DNA of 64,000 bases from Calliphora vicina (GCF_958450345.1 NC_088780.1:100018226-100082225), one strand, 5' to 3'. Counted from the stretch's first letter, positions 33,365 through 46,455 are shown. The notes: generated by a model not told the origin, from the sequence alone. Numbers and translations: made by a program.

Positions 33365-33628
33365 TAATGGGTTATCGATGAAATAATTTACCATCAGACA
33401 TTTTTTTGTATTTAAACATCTATGGGTAATTGAAATACAAAACACAATTGTAATTAAACTTTTTTCAACATTACGTTTTTAATTTGACAGAAAACTCGAA
33501 ACTTCACTTCAAATGTGAAAAAAAAAAAATTTCATAAATATTTTATCAATTTAAAATTTGAATATGAGGATAAACTTTAATCCTCTTATGAATATTAAAA
33601 TTGGAATGAATTCTTTAATAATACATAT

Positions 33629-36192
33629 GGGGCATTTCATGTCAAGTGAACCAACTTTTGAAATCGATGTCTTCCCATCGGGATGAAATTTGCACCAAGG
33701 TTAGCTCTATTGGATAGTAACTCAGACACAATTTTTCAACAACATCGGTCGAGAACTCTCTGAGTTATAGGGGGTAAAATTTTGACAATTTGGTCAAACA
33801 GGGGTTTTTTCTTATCCATGTAACTTATTACCTATTGTTCTTAGCAAAATGTGTTCCAAATAGTATAGATAGCTATTTCTTCGATCTTTCGAAAAAAAAT
33901 ATTTTAAAAAAAAAATAAAAAATTTTTAATATTTTTTTTCCGAAATCAAAAACTTTTTTGACTTTTTTTTAAAATACGCTATTTTTTTTTATTTTTTTTT
34001 TTTTCTTAAAATAAAGTTTAGATATTTTCCTTGAACACCTACTTGGTCGCTTAGTGGGATGCGAGTGGGATATCTATCAAAATAAATATTTTGTAACTCA
34101 AAACATAAAATTTTTGACTTTTTTTGCAAAATCAAAAACTTTGTTGACTTTTTTTTTTCAAAATGGACCCTTTTTTAATCTTTTTTTTTAGGTCAAACAA
34201 AAGCTTAGATATTATCCTTGAAGACCCTTTTGGTCGCTTAGTGGGATGCGAGTGGGATATCTATCAAAATAAATATTTTTTAACTCAAGACTTACAATTT
34301 TTGACTTTTTTTTTTGCAAATACGATTTTTTTTCCAAATGGGCCCTTTTTTTAAAATTTTTTTTGTAGTCAAAAGAAAGCTTAGGTCCATTCCTTTAAGA
34401 TATTTTTAGTCCCTTAGTGGGATGCGAGTGGGATATCTATCAAAATAAATATTTTGTAACGCAAGACATACAATTTTTTAATTTTTTTTTGCAAAATCAA
34501 AATTTTTTTCCAATATGGGCCCTTTTTTAATTTTTTTTTTTTGCTCAAAAGAAAGCCTAGGTCCATTCCTTTAAGATATTTTTAGTCCCTTAGTGGGATG
34601 CGAGTGGGATATCTATCAAAATAAATATTTTGTAACGCAAGACATACAATTTTTTAATTTTTTTTTGCAAAATCGAAATTTTTTTCCAATATGGGACTTT
34701 TTTTTAAAATTTTTTTTTGCTCAAAAGAAAGCTTAGGTCTTTTCCTTTAAGACCTATTTTGTCACTTAGGAAGATGTGAGTAGGATATCTATTAAAATAA
34801 AAATGTTGTAACTCAAGACATTCAATTATTGACTTTTTTTTTGCAAATTCGAATTTTTTTTCAAAATGGGCCCTTTTTTAAAATTTTTTTTTTAGTCAAA
34901 AGAAAGCTTAGGTCCATTCCTTTAAGATATTTTAGGTCCCTTAGTGGGATACGAGTGGGATATCTATCAAAATAAATATTTTGTAACTCAAGATATACAA
35001 TTTTTGATTTTTTGGCAAAATCAAAAACTTTTTTGACTTTTTTTTAAAATGGGCCCTTTTTGTAATTTTTTTTTTTGCTATAAAGAAAGCTTAGGCCTAT
35101 TCCTTTAAGATGGTTTTGATCGCTTAGTGGGATGCGAGTGGGATATATATCAAAATAAATGTTTTGTAACTCAAGACATACAATTTTTGTGTTAAAACAT
35201 TTATTTTGATAGATATCCCACTCGCATCCCACTAAGGGACTAAAAATATCTTAAAGGAATGGACCTAGGCTTTCTTTTGAGCAAAAAAAAAAATTAAAAA
35301 AGGGCCCATATTGGAAAAAAATTTTGATTTTGCAAAAAAAAATTAAAAAATTGTATGTCTTGCGTTACAAAATATTTATTTTGATAGATATCCTACTCGC
35401 ATCCCACTAAGGGACTAAAAATATCTTAAAGGAATGGACCTAAGCTTTCTTTTGACTACAAAAAAAATTTTAAAAAAAGGGCCCATTTGGAAAAAAAATC
35501 GTATTTGCAAAAAAAAAAGTCAAAAATTGTAAGTCTTGAGTTAAAAAATATTTATTTTGATAGATATCCCACTCGCATCCCACTAAGCGACCAAAAGGGT
35601 CTTCAAGGATAATATCTAAGCTTTTGTTTGACCTAAAAAAAAAGATTAAAAAAGGGTCCATTTTGAAAAAAAAAGTCAACAAAGTTTTTGATTTTGCAAA
35701 AAAAGTCAAAAATTTTATGTTTTGAGTTACAAAATATTTATTTTGATAGATATCCCACTCGCATCCCACTAAGCGACCAAGTAGGTGTTCAAGGAAAATA
35801 TCTAAACTTTATTTTAAGAAAAAAAAAAAAAAAAAAAAAATAGCGTATTTTAAAAAAAAGTCAAAAAAGTTTTTGATTTCAGAAAAAAAATATTAAAAAT
35901 TTTTTATTTTTTTTTTTAAATATTTTTTTTCGAAAGATCGAAGAAATAGCTATCTATACTATTTGGAACACATTTTGCTAAGAACAATAGGTAATAAGTT
36001 ACATGGATAAGAAAAAACCCCTGTTTGACCAAATTGTCAAAATTTTACCCCCTATAACTCAGAGAGTTCTCGACCGATGTTGTTGAAAAATTGTGTCTGA
36101 GTTACTATCCAATAGAGCTAACCTTGGTGCAAATTTCATCCCGATCGGAAGACATCGATTTCAAAAGTTGGTTCACTTGACATGAAATCCCC
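33629..36192. mobile_element. Large foldback element with 1-kb near-perfect arms
   Basis: The left arm 33629-34626 is the reverse complement of 35199-36192. In the outer 260 bp I see one mismatch. Ends are GGGGCATTTCATG and CATGAAATCCCC, flanked by CATAT on both sides (33624-33628 and 36193-36197), a probable 5-bp target duplication. Each arm has a unique outer part plus four tandem units of about 176-187 bp. Three further units fill the spacer (34627-35198). The repeated open frames containing GCEWDIYQNKY are translations of the tandem unit, not genes. The superfamily is unknown. Confidence 0.9.
34050..35198 (+). repeat. Seven tandem units of about 176-187 bp inside the foldback
   Basis: TTAGTGGGATGCGAGTGGGA followed by TATCTATCAAAATAAAT occurs at about 34051, 34238, 34414, 34590, 34766 (diverged), 34941 and 35124. 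Inverted units follow at about 35199-35780. Units also share TCCATTCCTTTAAGA and GGGCCC blocks joined by T homopolymers. Confidence 0.9.
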
Positions 36193-36405
36193 CATATATA
36201 AACATAATTTTACATCAGTTCCCCTCTTCCTATAGCTTTCCACCATTAAAATAATATCCTGTTAATTCAATCCTCCCATCAAATATAATTCCATTTGTAT
36301 TGGCAACTCTGTTCTTTTAGCAAAACATTTCAGTTCTTTCGCGGTCTTCTTTAAAATCGTTCGTTTTACTCTGTGTTGTCCGTAATTAATATAAAATTAT
36401 ATAAA

Positions 36406-37371
36406 GTGAAAGTGTTCAATAAACTATTAAACGGCTTAGTGTAATTAAATAAAATAGATATTTAAAATTATAAGAACTATTGCATTAAAATACAGTTTAT
36501 ATGAAAATAAATCTGTGACAAAAAGCTAAATTATTATTTGTTTTTAGTTGTGTTGTTGTTGTTATTTTCTAAACTAAAGCCGTTTACACATGAATTTGTG
36601 TGTGTATGTCGCGTGATGCTGTGAATTAATATATGTTGTTGTTGTTTGTTATTAATTTTGCATAAAGAAAAAACATGAATGCAATAATAAGAGCAAAATA
36701 AAATAACTGAACACACTGCAAGAGAAAGAGTGAACTTAATTCAGTAAGTGAAGAGAAACAAAAACATTGCTGTCAATTCTTTATCTAGTGCAAATAAAAC
36801 GGTAATCGGTTCGGGGATTTAATTTTCATATAATAATTTAATAAAAACATGTGTAAATAAAATGTAAATTGTATTTCAAGTGAGTTTTAGTATTAAGAAA
36901 TAATAATTTGTATGCATTTATTATTTACTGAATTGATTATCTCAAGATTTAAATTTTTAAACAAGTGAGTTTTGTATATGATTTTCGCTTTATATAATTT
37001 AAATACATATCTATTTGTGATCAATTTTTTGAAAAAATTTCAAAACTTCTGTATCAATGTAATTGTGATTTTTTTTAAATTATATTCCTTAATGTCAGTT
37101 TTTAAAAACATGACTTTTTGTAAATGTATTTTTCTAAGATAAATACAAATTTACTAGATTTTATGTATTAAATTACATAAGTCAATTGTGTTTTTAAGAA
37201 TTCAAGTTAAAAAAACAGACATTTCTAAAATAAGGTTATACTTCTTAGCATTACCAAAAACAATGGAAACTTTTATACTTCTGCCACAAGGCAGACTTAA
37301 AATAATACAGTGGCTCACAGCTTATTTCGTGCATATGACTTTTTAAAAAGATTTCGTTATATCTTATATCA
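36406..37371. other. No supported gene
   Basis: AT-rich and apparently single copy here. TTCAATAAACTATTAAACGG near 36415 and several GTAAGT or GTGAGT stretches could suggest an untranslated exon, but nothing firm supports this. Confidence 0.35.
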
Positions 37372-38901
37372 TCATAATATTAATAGGCAAGTCGATTTCT
37401 TTAGACCCCTTTTACGCGCACATTATACATTCAATTTGGACAAAAAATATACCATTTTAAAGGGATTTGTTCACAGATGTGCCGAATATATATTTTATTG
37501 AAATCGGTTCAGTTTTTTAGGAGTTATAAGCGTTTAAAGATGTTACTAACACATATGCAAAAACGTGTACATGTGAACCTTAAGCTAAAATGTAAACAAA
37601 GCAATGCATGTTTGTCCAATTTGTTGTTGTAAATAAATAAGAGAAACAATTAAACAGTATGATTTCGCTCTGTTTTAGGTGAGAGTTGTTATAGAAAACA
37701 AAGAAGAAGACTTTAGTAATTTAAAGTCACTTAAAAAAATATATTTTGAAGGTGTTTTTTTTATTTTCTAACTCCCATATGCATAAGCAATTTTTAAATT
37801 TATCAAAGGTTTATAAAACAAAATTTCCATTTAAAATTGTTCTTATAAACCTTTGACAAATTTATAAACTGCATATGGGGGTAAATATGTAATTGTACAT
37901 AAGTAAATAGTTATTTTATAATATTCACAGAACTAATATTGTGACGGTTTTCAAACTTCATACGAATCAATTTCTTATCACTGCATGAAGTTGAATCAAA
38001 AATGGTACGGGTACAAATGGTGAGTCACCTCCCATACAAAGTAAATTGTTATTTCTAAATATTTTGTGAACTATAATTGCAAGATTTTTAAAATTTTTTC
38101 TAAATAGCTCTTCTATCATTTTGCATAGTTTCACTGAAAATTTTCGGGATTGGAATAGTGGGCGTGGCACACCCAATACAAAATAAATATTTAATTTCGA
38201 ATATCTGGAGAACAGTGTTTAAACTTTTTACGAATTAATTTCTTATTAATGTGCGGAGTTTAGCTAAATATAGACGGAATAAGATTAGAGGGCGTAGCAC
38301 CTCCTATACGGAGTAAATATTGATTTCGAATATCTGCGGAACCAAAATGGAAGGGGTCGGAAAAGGAGGTGAGTCAACTATCATACAAAGTAATAATTGC
38401 AAGGTTCTTCAATCTTTGTCTGCATAGCTCTCTTACCATTTTACATAGAGTGGCTGAAAATGGTGGGGATTGCATTAGTGGTCGTGGGGCAAAATAATTA
38501 ATTTTGAATATCTGGAGAACTATAACTCTAAAACTATTTAAACTCTGTATCAATCAATTTATTACCATTCTACAGAGGTGAGCTAAAAATGAATTTATTC
38601 CTGATTCCTGTTCGAAGTTTAGCTAAGCATGATCGGCTTAGTAGGAATTACCCCTCTCTTATAAAGGAAAGTTAAAGTAAAGCTTCATATTTACATAAAA
38701 GGTTTAAAAATGGGTGGGATCAGAGCAGTGGAGGGGTATCTCCCATACCAAATTAGTTAGTTATTTTCGAATATCAAGTGAACTGTAATTGAGAGATTCT
38801 CAATATTTCGTATATGTAGTTAGGTTTTATCAGAAATCCATTCATATTTTTTTTTTAATTTTACTAGGGTAGGGGTAGCGAAGTGCACCGGGTTATACTA
38901 G
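37372..38901 (+). mobile_element. Non-autonomous Helitron, copy B
   Basis: It begins TCATAATATTAATAGG after an A and ends GGGTTATACTAG before a T at 38902. It is homologous over its length, in opposite orientation, to copy A. Shared stretches include AGGCAAGTCGATTTCTT, CACATGTGAACC-type sequence, TTCGCTCTGTTTT and GGGTAGGGGTAGCGAAGTGC. It has no Rep/helicase gene and the short open frames are not conserved with copy A. A palindrome lies at 37774-37879. Confidence 0.85.
37774..37879. repeat. Palindromic repeat inside Helitron B
   Basis: CCCATATGCATAAGCA mirrors the right end GCATATGGGG, with internal AAATTTATCAAAGGTTTATA inverted to AACCTTTGACAAATTT. It is the counterpart of 18831-18933. Confidence 0.8.
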
Positions 38902-40280
38902 TATAAATAAATAGGCCACACGTTTTTTTGTGATACAGTATGTTATTGTCCACCAATATTGATGAAACATATATGGTTTAAAAGGTTATTTTCTCTAGAT
39001 TTGCAGAACATTTTTTTAAAATTCGTTCCATAAAAGTGGTAAAAAGCGTTTAAAAGTGGTCGAATTTCGGCCACCGGGCGATCCTAGTTTTTATAATTAT
39101 CTTACATACTAAAAAAATAACACCGACAACTATTTGGAAATATGGTATTAACAAAAACAAATTAAAAACAATTCATTTATTAAAAATATTTAACATAAAC
39201 ACGAAATTTCAAGAAAAATAACCTCACAGCTTATTTATTAAAATACTAAATTAATTTACTACAAACAATAAATTAAAACAATTTTATTCACATTTTAAAG
39301 AAAACTAATATTTTGTGGGATATTCCTTTTGCTTTAAAACTGATTTAAGTCTAGATTGCATAGAGTTAACCAGTTTTTTTTGTATATTCCGTCGTTATTT
39401 TCTGGCATTCATGTTGGAGTGCATTTTTATTATAATAATTATGCTTATTATTTATAATAATATTTTCTAATATTTCTGTTAAGAAATCTCCACAAATTCT
39501 CAATAACATTGATATTTGGTAGTTAAGCTCCACCCTAATATATATCTCTTCGATTTGTGAACCCATTTGTGAACTTTCATTGGAAAGTGATTTGAAATAT
39601 CTTTATCACTAATAGTTTTTTACTTCCAAAACATTAATTTTAGTTTTAATTTTTTGGAAATCTTGACTAACTATTTAAAAAACTTAATGTGCGAAAAAAT
39701 TAAGAAAATATAAATATTGATACACATAGTTATATATCAGAGCTTTAAAAATCTGCAACTCCCTAACTACTTAAAGGCTTCTTGTCCAAAACACATATAT
39801 ATATGATGTATACATCATATATCTTAGACTTAAAAGCTGTATAAATGGTGAATAACTTTAGGTTTTGTGAGTTACTTAAAATGTATTTTTAAGCTCAATT
39901 AACAAATCAGCAGTTCCAAACTGTTAGCGGCAGGGCAAATGAGTCTGGGCATGCTGCTCGTATACAATGTGCAAAATAACAGTTAAACTGGCCGATATAT
40001 AAATTGAATTCCGTTTTTTTTTGGGAATGGAATTCAACTCATCTACTTCTCTTTCATAGCATTGAGAAGTTTTATTAAAATCCGACTATACTTTTACACC
40101 CTTATTCATAACACAGTGCAAGAGGGTAAAAAACACACGATCATGACTATATAGGTTCGACTCTACTACCAAAGGGTAGTAAAACCCTATACTCAGTTTG
40201 TCCATTTTGGTGACCGATTTTTTTTTATGGGCCCCCAAAGTTTCTGAAAATCAGTTTTGCCTCTAAAAAAGGTGTCATTA
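38902..40280. other. AT-rich sequence; fragments of older repeats
   Basis: 39580-39700 resembles 19720-19830 (TTTTAATTTTTTGGAAATCT then TGACTAA). A 24-nt perfect palindrome (ATATATGATGTA and its complement) is at 39799-39822. No coding sequence is supported. Confidence 0.5.
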
Positions 40281-41908
40281 GTTTTTGGTTAACAGCTAAT
40301 TCAGACTTTGTGATACGGCTTAACATTATATGGCAATAATATAGCTAAAATTCCGCCAAATAAATTTTGTTAAAATTTTTTTTCCAAAAATTATAGGAAG
40401 AAAAACTGTTTTTTTTTACTTTTTTTGGAATAACTTCCAGGGACTCCCAATTTTTCATTAACAATATTTTGCAAAGTTGTAGCTACGGTAAAGTTGAACA
40501 ACTCTTGAGAACATATCAATGCATTCTGAACGTGTCTAGTCACTCTAAATAGCACATAAAGATCACTTTGTAACTTAACAATTTTAGTTTTTACTATTTT
40601 TTTACGCTAAAACAAAGATTTTTTGTTAAAATAGTATGATCAAGTCCACATTTCTATATTGTGCTGTATTATTTACTCGGCTGAGGTGTTCGGAATGGGT
40701 ATCAGTGAGTGGACCCTCAATGTCACACATTTAAAAAAATCATCAAAAAGGCATTTATGATCCGAATGAGCTGAAATTTAAAATGTAGATAGTCCTTGAG
40801 AAGATCTACAAAAATATGCGTTTATCTGTAGGTATCTCTTTTAGTTCAAGAGATATTAAAGTTTAATTTTTTTTAAATTTTGCTCGATCTTTTTTTTGTA
40901 TTTTATATATGATGGGCCTACGAAAGGTCGAAAATTGTTTTTTAAATATGACGTATATTTGCGATAAAATTTTAAAGAAAAATAAGAAAATAACAATTAT
41001 TTCATCCCTCTAAAAAGTTACACGCATCCAAAGTTGAAGCATCTTTTTATATATTTCAACTTTGTATGCGTGTGTTTTTTAAGTTTTTTCCCAAAAAAGT
41101 CCCCATATTTTTTCTATTATAAAAAACTAATTTTATTCGTGGCTATATACATTTTTTTATGATCTGGTTTTTATTTTTCTTGATGGAAAATCACCATTTT
41201 ATAATATAGTTAGTTTTTAAAGTAAAATACGTCCGAAAAAACACAAAATTTATTCATTTTACTAAAATGTCAATCTCCAAGTCATAAGGTTTCCACCGAT
41301 ATCAAAAACTTATATAAAAAGCTTATATTTACTCTTCAGAAGCTCCACAAACTTTGCCCACTTTCAAAAATTTTGATGTTTTTTCATATCAAGCCGGTCT
41401 TGCGTGATCAAGATTGGATAAAGTGATGCGCCCGGATCATACCGATAAGGATTTGCCCATTCTTCGTTATTCCAGCACAATAGAGAAGTATACAATCGAA
41501 CATACATTTTTAACAAAAAATTTTTGTTTTAGAGTCAAAAAATAGTAAAAAACTTAAATTTTTAAGCTACAAAGTGATTTTTGACAGCTATTTAGAATGC
41601 CTAGATATGTTCGGATGAACATATCAATGTTCACAAGAGTTCGGTGAACATATCAATGTTCACAAGAGTTATTCAGATTTACCGGAGCTACAACTTTGCA
41701 AAATATTGTTATTGAAAAATTAGGAGTCCCTGGAAGTTATTATAAAACAAAAATTTTTCTTCCTATATTTTTTCAACAAAAGTGCACGAAAAAGCTATTT
41801 TTTGGAAACAAATTTTAACAAAATTTATTTGGTGGACTCTTAGCTATATAATTGCCATATAAAGTTAAGCCGTATCACAAAGTCTAAATTAGCTGTTAAC
41901 CAAAAACA
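40281..41908. mobile_element. Foldback element with about 400-bp arms
   Basis: The left arm about 40281-40680 and right arm about 41462-41908 are diverged inverted copies (TTTTTGGTTAACAGCTAA, TGATACGGCTTAAC, CAGGGACTCC, TTTGCAAAGTTGTAGCT). The loop of about 780 bp has no gene. A 30-bp direct duplication (GTTCGGATGAACATATCAAT...) lies in the right arm at 41609-41668. Target duplications were not resolved. Confidence 0.8.
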
Positions 41909-41929
41909 ACAACCGGGACAACCTCGATT

Positions 41930-42280
41930 TTTGAGCTATATTTGGATTACCAAGTCATTAATATAGACAATATGGATATCTAATGATATATATTTCCTTT
42001 GCAACGACGTATATAAGACCATAGTAGACCTACAATGGGTCAAAGTCGGAAAAATATTATTTAACCCGAATATTTTTTTTACAAAAAGTTTTTTTTTTCG
42101 CTAAATATTAAATAAAAAAATTTTTTTAAATTTAAAAAAAAAACAATTCGAAAATTTTTTTTCCAAAATGAAAAAAACAACTTTGGAAATCAAAATAAAT
42201 TTTGTTTACCTAAAAATATTTAAAATTTTTATTTTGAAGTATAGTTTATTGAAGGATATATAAGATTATAGCTCTCTTAC
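41930..42280 (+). repeat. Fly dispersed repeat family R4, 3' part
   Basis: It shares AACGACGTATATAAGACCAT, ACCTACAATGGGTCAAA and AAATATTATTTAAC with 59990-60390 and, inverted, with 17205-17540. It ends near GGATATATAAGATTATAGCT, the typical family end. Confidence 0.75.
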
Positions 42281-42372
42281 TTGTTAAATTTATAAAAGGT
42301 TTATAAAACAAAATTTCCATATAAAATTCGTTTGAAAACCTTTGTTAAATTTAAAAATTGATTATGAATAAA
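42281..42372. repeat. Palindromic MITE-like repeat
   Basis: TTAAATTTATAAAAGGTTTA mirrors AAACCTTTGTTAAATTTAAA. It belongs with the palindromes at 18831, 37774 and 57095. Confidence 0.6.
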
Positions 42373-44930
42373 GTCTTTGGAAATCACGTATAAATTCCTT
42401 TTTTTTTCATTTTGAAAATTCCCCCAAGGTGCAAGTGCAGAAATTCATGCGATAGCCCTCGTAGATCATACCTTAATGATAGAATTTTTTATATTTCTAT
42501 CTTGAATTTTTCATTTATTCGTGATTGTATATTAAACTTAATGATTTTGTTTTTATACCAGTTGTTATTTTATGCAAACAAATATTGTTATTCCAATCTA
42601 AAATCCTTTGAGTTGCAATTTTCTCATCCTTGCTGTAGCTAAGCATGCGTATGATAACTATTGTGTTTTGTAGCATTTTAATTGCTTGACAATCGTGACT
42701 TATTGTTAAATTGATCCATTTTGTATCGCATAAGTGGCTTGTTAATGTGGCCTTTTCAATTTTACATACAACATACAGGCATTCGTATAACTGATCCTTT
42801 CTCTAGTATCTATTCATTATGTTCCTTTAAATATCACGTTTTCTGCAAAGAACAAGATTTTTCATTTTCAATTTAACCACTTTATTGTTACTTAACTATT
42901 GCAAAAAAGACTTAAATTACACAATATACATATTAAATACGGTTTATAAGGTAAAACCCTTCTTAACCTATTGGTAACAAATAAACCATCAATAACGTTA
43001 ACAAATCCTTTGTGTGCGCATTGGGAAAAACACCATTTAAAAGCGATTTAAATGCAATTGGAAAATTGAAATATTGTTTCTTGCCACAGCACTTCTAATA
43101 AGCCTCAGAACAAGGAGTTTCTTTTCCTAATATTACCATCCATGGCTTACACCTGCCGGTCATGCCAAAAAAAACAAAACTCAAAACACTGAGATCTTTG
43201 TCAATATATACTAAATATTTCTTTTATGTTAATTCCATGCTCAAGGAAGAGCTATAGGAAGCAGTTGCTTATGCAGATGCAGCTTAGAAATCAAAAACAC
43301 TTTCATACAAATCACTGCATAAATATATTTCTTCTCACACACAGTGAAATAATAAAATTCAAACGGTTCGTTATTCAGCCAGAGGCTTCTTTCCAAGCTC
43401 ACATACATATATTTATGCTTAAAATACCACAACAACAAAAACACATTAACTTTTGGCTTGGAACTACTTAAATATTAGAGACGCTTGTTGACTTCGCAGT
43501 TAGAGGAAGGTACCTTCTGTACAGCCAAAAACATCTTAAACAAAAAACCAAAAGTAACATTAACAATGAAATTGATACCTTTTGAAAACGTTAAATGTAG
43601 TGTCCATTTGCAAAATTTCTTCATTGTTTGGGCTGCCAGACGAGATCTCTTTATTGGATGTTGGTTGGACTTTTCTTTTCGCTGCGAATGACTGTTGAGA
43701 ATTGTACCTTCAGTTATTGAAATTGATTTGAATTCGATGCACTCAATTGTTGGTAACCGCCAGTGCTTATAACGAAGAGGATTCCTCAGCATGCGTAAGC
43801 ACGTGATCACTGGAGAGCCGAAATATACAATAACCCAATAAACAGTTTTATGTTGAATGTAAAATATTTTTCAGTTATTGGTTATTTTAAACTTTGATGC
43901 ATATGAAGTTCTTAAACCATTCTCTAGTTTAATCGTTTAAGGTTTTTTTTTATGATCTCGGCATTATGACCATAATGAAGTTAAAAATCGTTATAAAATT
44001 TTTAAAAATAAAACATTTCTTAGTTTATATTTAAATATTGTAAACGATTTTTTAAATTTAAGATTAGTTGATCATTCGAATTTCGATGTTTATATTAGAA
44101 ATCTAAGTTTGCTTACTGGGATAAGTATTTCTCTTACTCAGTGATTCTTCTATTTATCCACGTATAAGCTTAGAAGAAATGAAAAATGGCATATTTTTCA
44201 TTTAAGCCTTAATGCCCTTCTTTAAAATGAATTATATTGTATGGCATACTTACATCTCATACATACATACATACATGGAGAAAGAGAGGAGCCAAACTAA
44301 CACAAACAAATATAGCCAGGCCCCATCCATATCTAATCTTAATCACCGACGTGATTATTATTACATAACCAAGGCAAATATTAAAAAAAGCAAAGGTGCA
44401 CAGTGGTATAAATTCCTGAAAAGGAAAAGTTCCTGCTCTGGGAGAAACAGCAATATCGTTATTTTCTATTTATTCGAAAATTTGTAATAAAATTTTATTA
44501 TAAGAAATATTTTTCTCGAAATTGGCCCAATAACGATCTGAATTTAATAATCGTGAAAAGGTATTTGTAATACCTTTTATCTGATTTTCATATTTTCTAA
44601 GTCTGAACTCTATATACAAAACTATGTTAAACAATTTATCCAAATTATTATCCAGGAAGTCAGGAAAGACATATCGGAACCGGATGTCTATTTAGTTGAG
44701 ACCGTAACTTTGAATTTGCAGGACCCAAGAGTTTATAAAATTTTTTTGTAAGAAATTTGACATTCCAAACAATTCTCTAACTGTTGAGAATACCAAACTC
44801 CATATATAAACACTTCGATCGGATTTGCCTGAATTCGCCACTGCTACCATATTGTAAAAAATATCAATGGCAGGACTGATTTCCGAAACCAGAAATTACA
44901 TAAAATATATAATTTCCCCTACACCTAGAC
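42373..44930. other. No supported gene; one 111-codon minus-strand frame of unknown value
   Basis: The open frame at 43475-43810 (minus) is less AT-rich than its surroundings and reads MITCLRMLRNPLRYKHWRLP at its start. I recognise no domain. It may be a chance frame or an exon fragment. A (CATA)n microsatellite lies near 44262-44275. Confidence 0.35.
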
Positions 44931-44937
44931 ATTAAAC

Positions 44938-45874
44938 TAGACATTAAAAAAATTAATGAGAAAATGTTAATTTTGGTTTTGTGTAAATATATTTTATATA
45001 TATAATTTTTATTAAAATATATTTTTATCCATTGTAATCAACATATATTTGTATTACACGGTGCTGCAGTGAGAAAAAAACTTGGAAAACGACAAAGCGT
45101 GGGTTATAGGTAAAACAGTTTTTTCAAAATAACTCAAAAATTTGTGGGTGTTTCAAAATCTTTGAAAACGGGGGTCGCTTTTCAAGTTTTTATAAAAAGT
45201 GTTTTTTTTGCAGTTATTTAAAAATTTAGAATCACAATAAAATATTTTCATTTCATTCCTTAAAATTTATTTAACTATGCTTAAATTTGTTCGGTTCAGT
45301 CCGTCATAAACATATTTATATTATTAAATACTAAAAACACTGCCACTGTATTTCGTTTTTGAACTTTATTGAAAATACGAAACATACAACTTTTCTTGAA
45401 ACCACGAATTCATTCCTTTCACCTTTGGTAAAAAAATAGGACCATATCATTTGACAAATCTCTTGGTATTTGTGTATAAGCTTCACGAAGGCTGCAGTAA
45501 TCGATATATGTATAGTTTATCGTTATCTATTTCATCAGATATTTGAAGGTTTTGCGGAAGTTTTTGTAAATCTACCCAAGAAAATATGTTTTTTTAAATT
45601 TAAAAATGCAATTTAAAAAAAAACGATTTTCTAAATAGCTGTTTTTAAAAAGTCTTCTAATCCTTAACTTTTACATTCTTCTTCATTGACGTCATTATAC
45701 GAAATTCCATATGACACGTATTCCCCTAAAACTTTTTGGTATTTATTTTTTCCTTTCTTCTTAGTAGTAAGTAAATTTGAAATAATAAATAATATAGATA
45801 TTATTGTCGAAAATTTCTATTTAGCTGGACAAATGAAATTTTAGCTTGAAACTGGACAGGCATAAAAACCCTAC
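44938..45874 (+). mobile_element. Truncated hAT relative of 47927-51020
   Basis: It matches the inner parts of the hAT element: GACATTAAAAAAATTAATGA at the left, TTTATCCATTGTAATCAACA, the GGTGTTTCAAAATCTTTGAA block and the right part ending GAAACTGGACAGGCATAAAA. Both termini are missing, and there is an internal deletion near 45365 relative to the larger copy. It lacks the elements nested in the larger copy, so it works as an empty-site reference. Confidence 0.85.
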
Positions 45875-46455
45875 CTACACCACCATAGTGGGGAGGGAGC
45901 CTTTTGTTCGGTCCAATGAAGAAGACTATTGAAACTGGCTAAAACCGGTCGTTAAAAGGTTATTCGGGAATACAAAATTAGTATTTTAGTAAAATTGTTT
46001 TATGCTAAATTCCCAATTTTTAATTTGATAAATTCACTGAAATTTATTGTTGGGGGATAAGCTAGTTCCTATGCGCATTTCACTGGTTGCTTAGGTCAGA
46101 TCATCAGGAAACCTTTTCCCAAAAGGCTTTAGAAAACCTTAAGATATTATACAAATAAAACTATAGAGTGTTTGAGAATTACAGACACTGAAGCCTTGTT
46201 TGAAAAAATATCAAAGCTTAAACAAAACACCAACAATAAACCGTGATTTATCTTTTCTTACATTTCCATTATTTAACCTGGCCTAAATACAAATGTCACC
46301 TAATTTTTTAATGATCGGTCCATAATTAGTAATAGCTCCCATATAAGACCCACTTCCGAAAATCACTCATGAATATAAATTAGTTGAATTTTAAAAGAAA
46401 AATATTTTACGTATTTACTCAGTGACCGATCATACTTTCTTATTTGTTTTTATTT
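45873..46455 (+). repeat. Fly dispersed repeat family R2, rearranged copy
   Basis: It starts CTACACCACCATAGTGGGGA and ends GACCGATCATACTTTC, like 1526-2240. The interior is partly replaced or deleted, with 46275-46450 again matching (ATAATTAGTAATAGCTCCCA). Confidence 0.65.

Larger units (their letters stand above)
33364..36405 (-). repeat. Paralogue of 22400-22840, split by the palindrome
   Basis: 33364-33628 and 36193-36405 together match the inverse of 22400-22840. The break corresponds to a TATG-rich spot and is filled by the element at 33629-36192. Confidence 0.85.

Noticed and set aside
34163..35769. Open frames with the repeated peptide GCEWDIYQNKY on both strands
   Set aside because: They are translations of the tandem unit in the foldback arms, and their mirror occurrence follows from the palindrome.
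43475..43810. 111-codon minus-strand frame, less AT-rich than neighbours
   Set aside because: No recognisable domain, no splice or promoter support, and mostly overlapped by an opposing frame. Kept only as a note.
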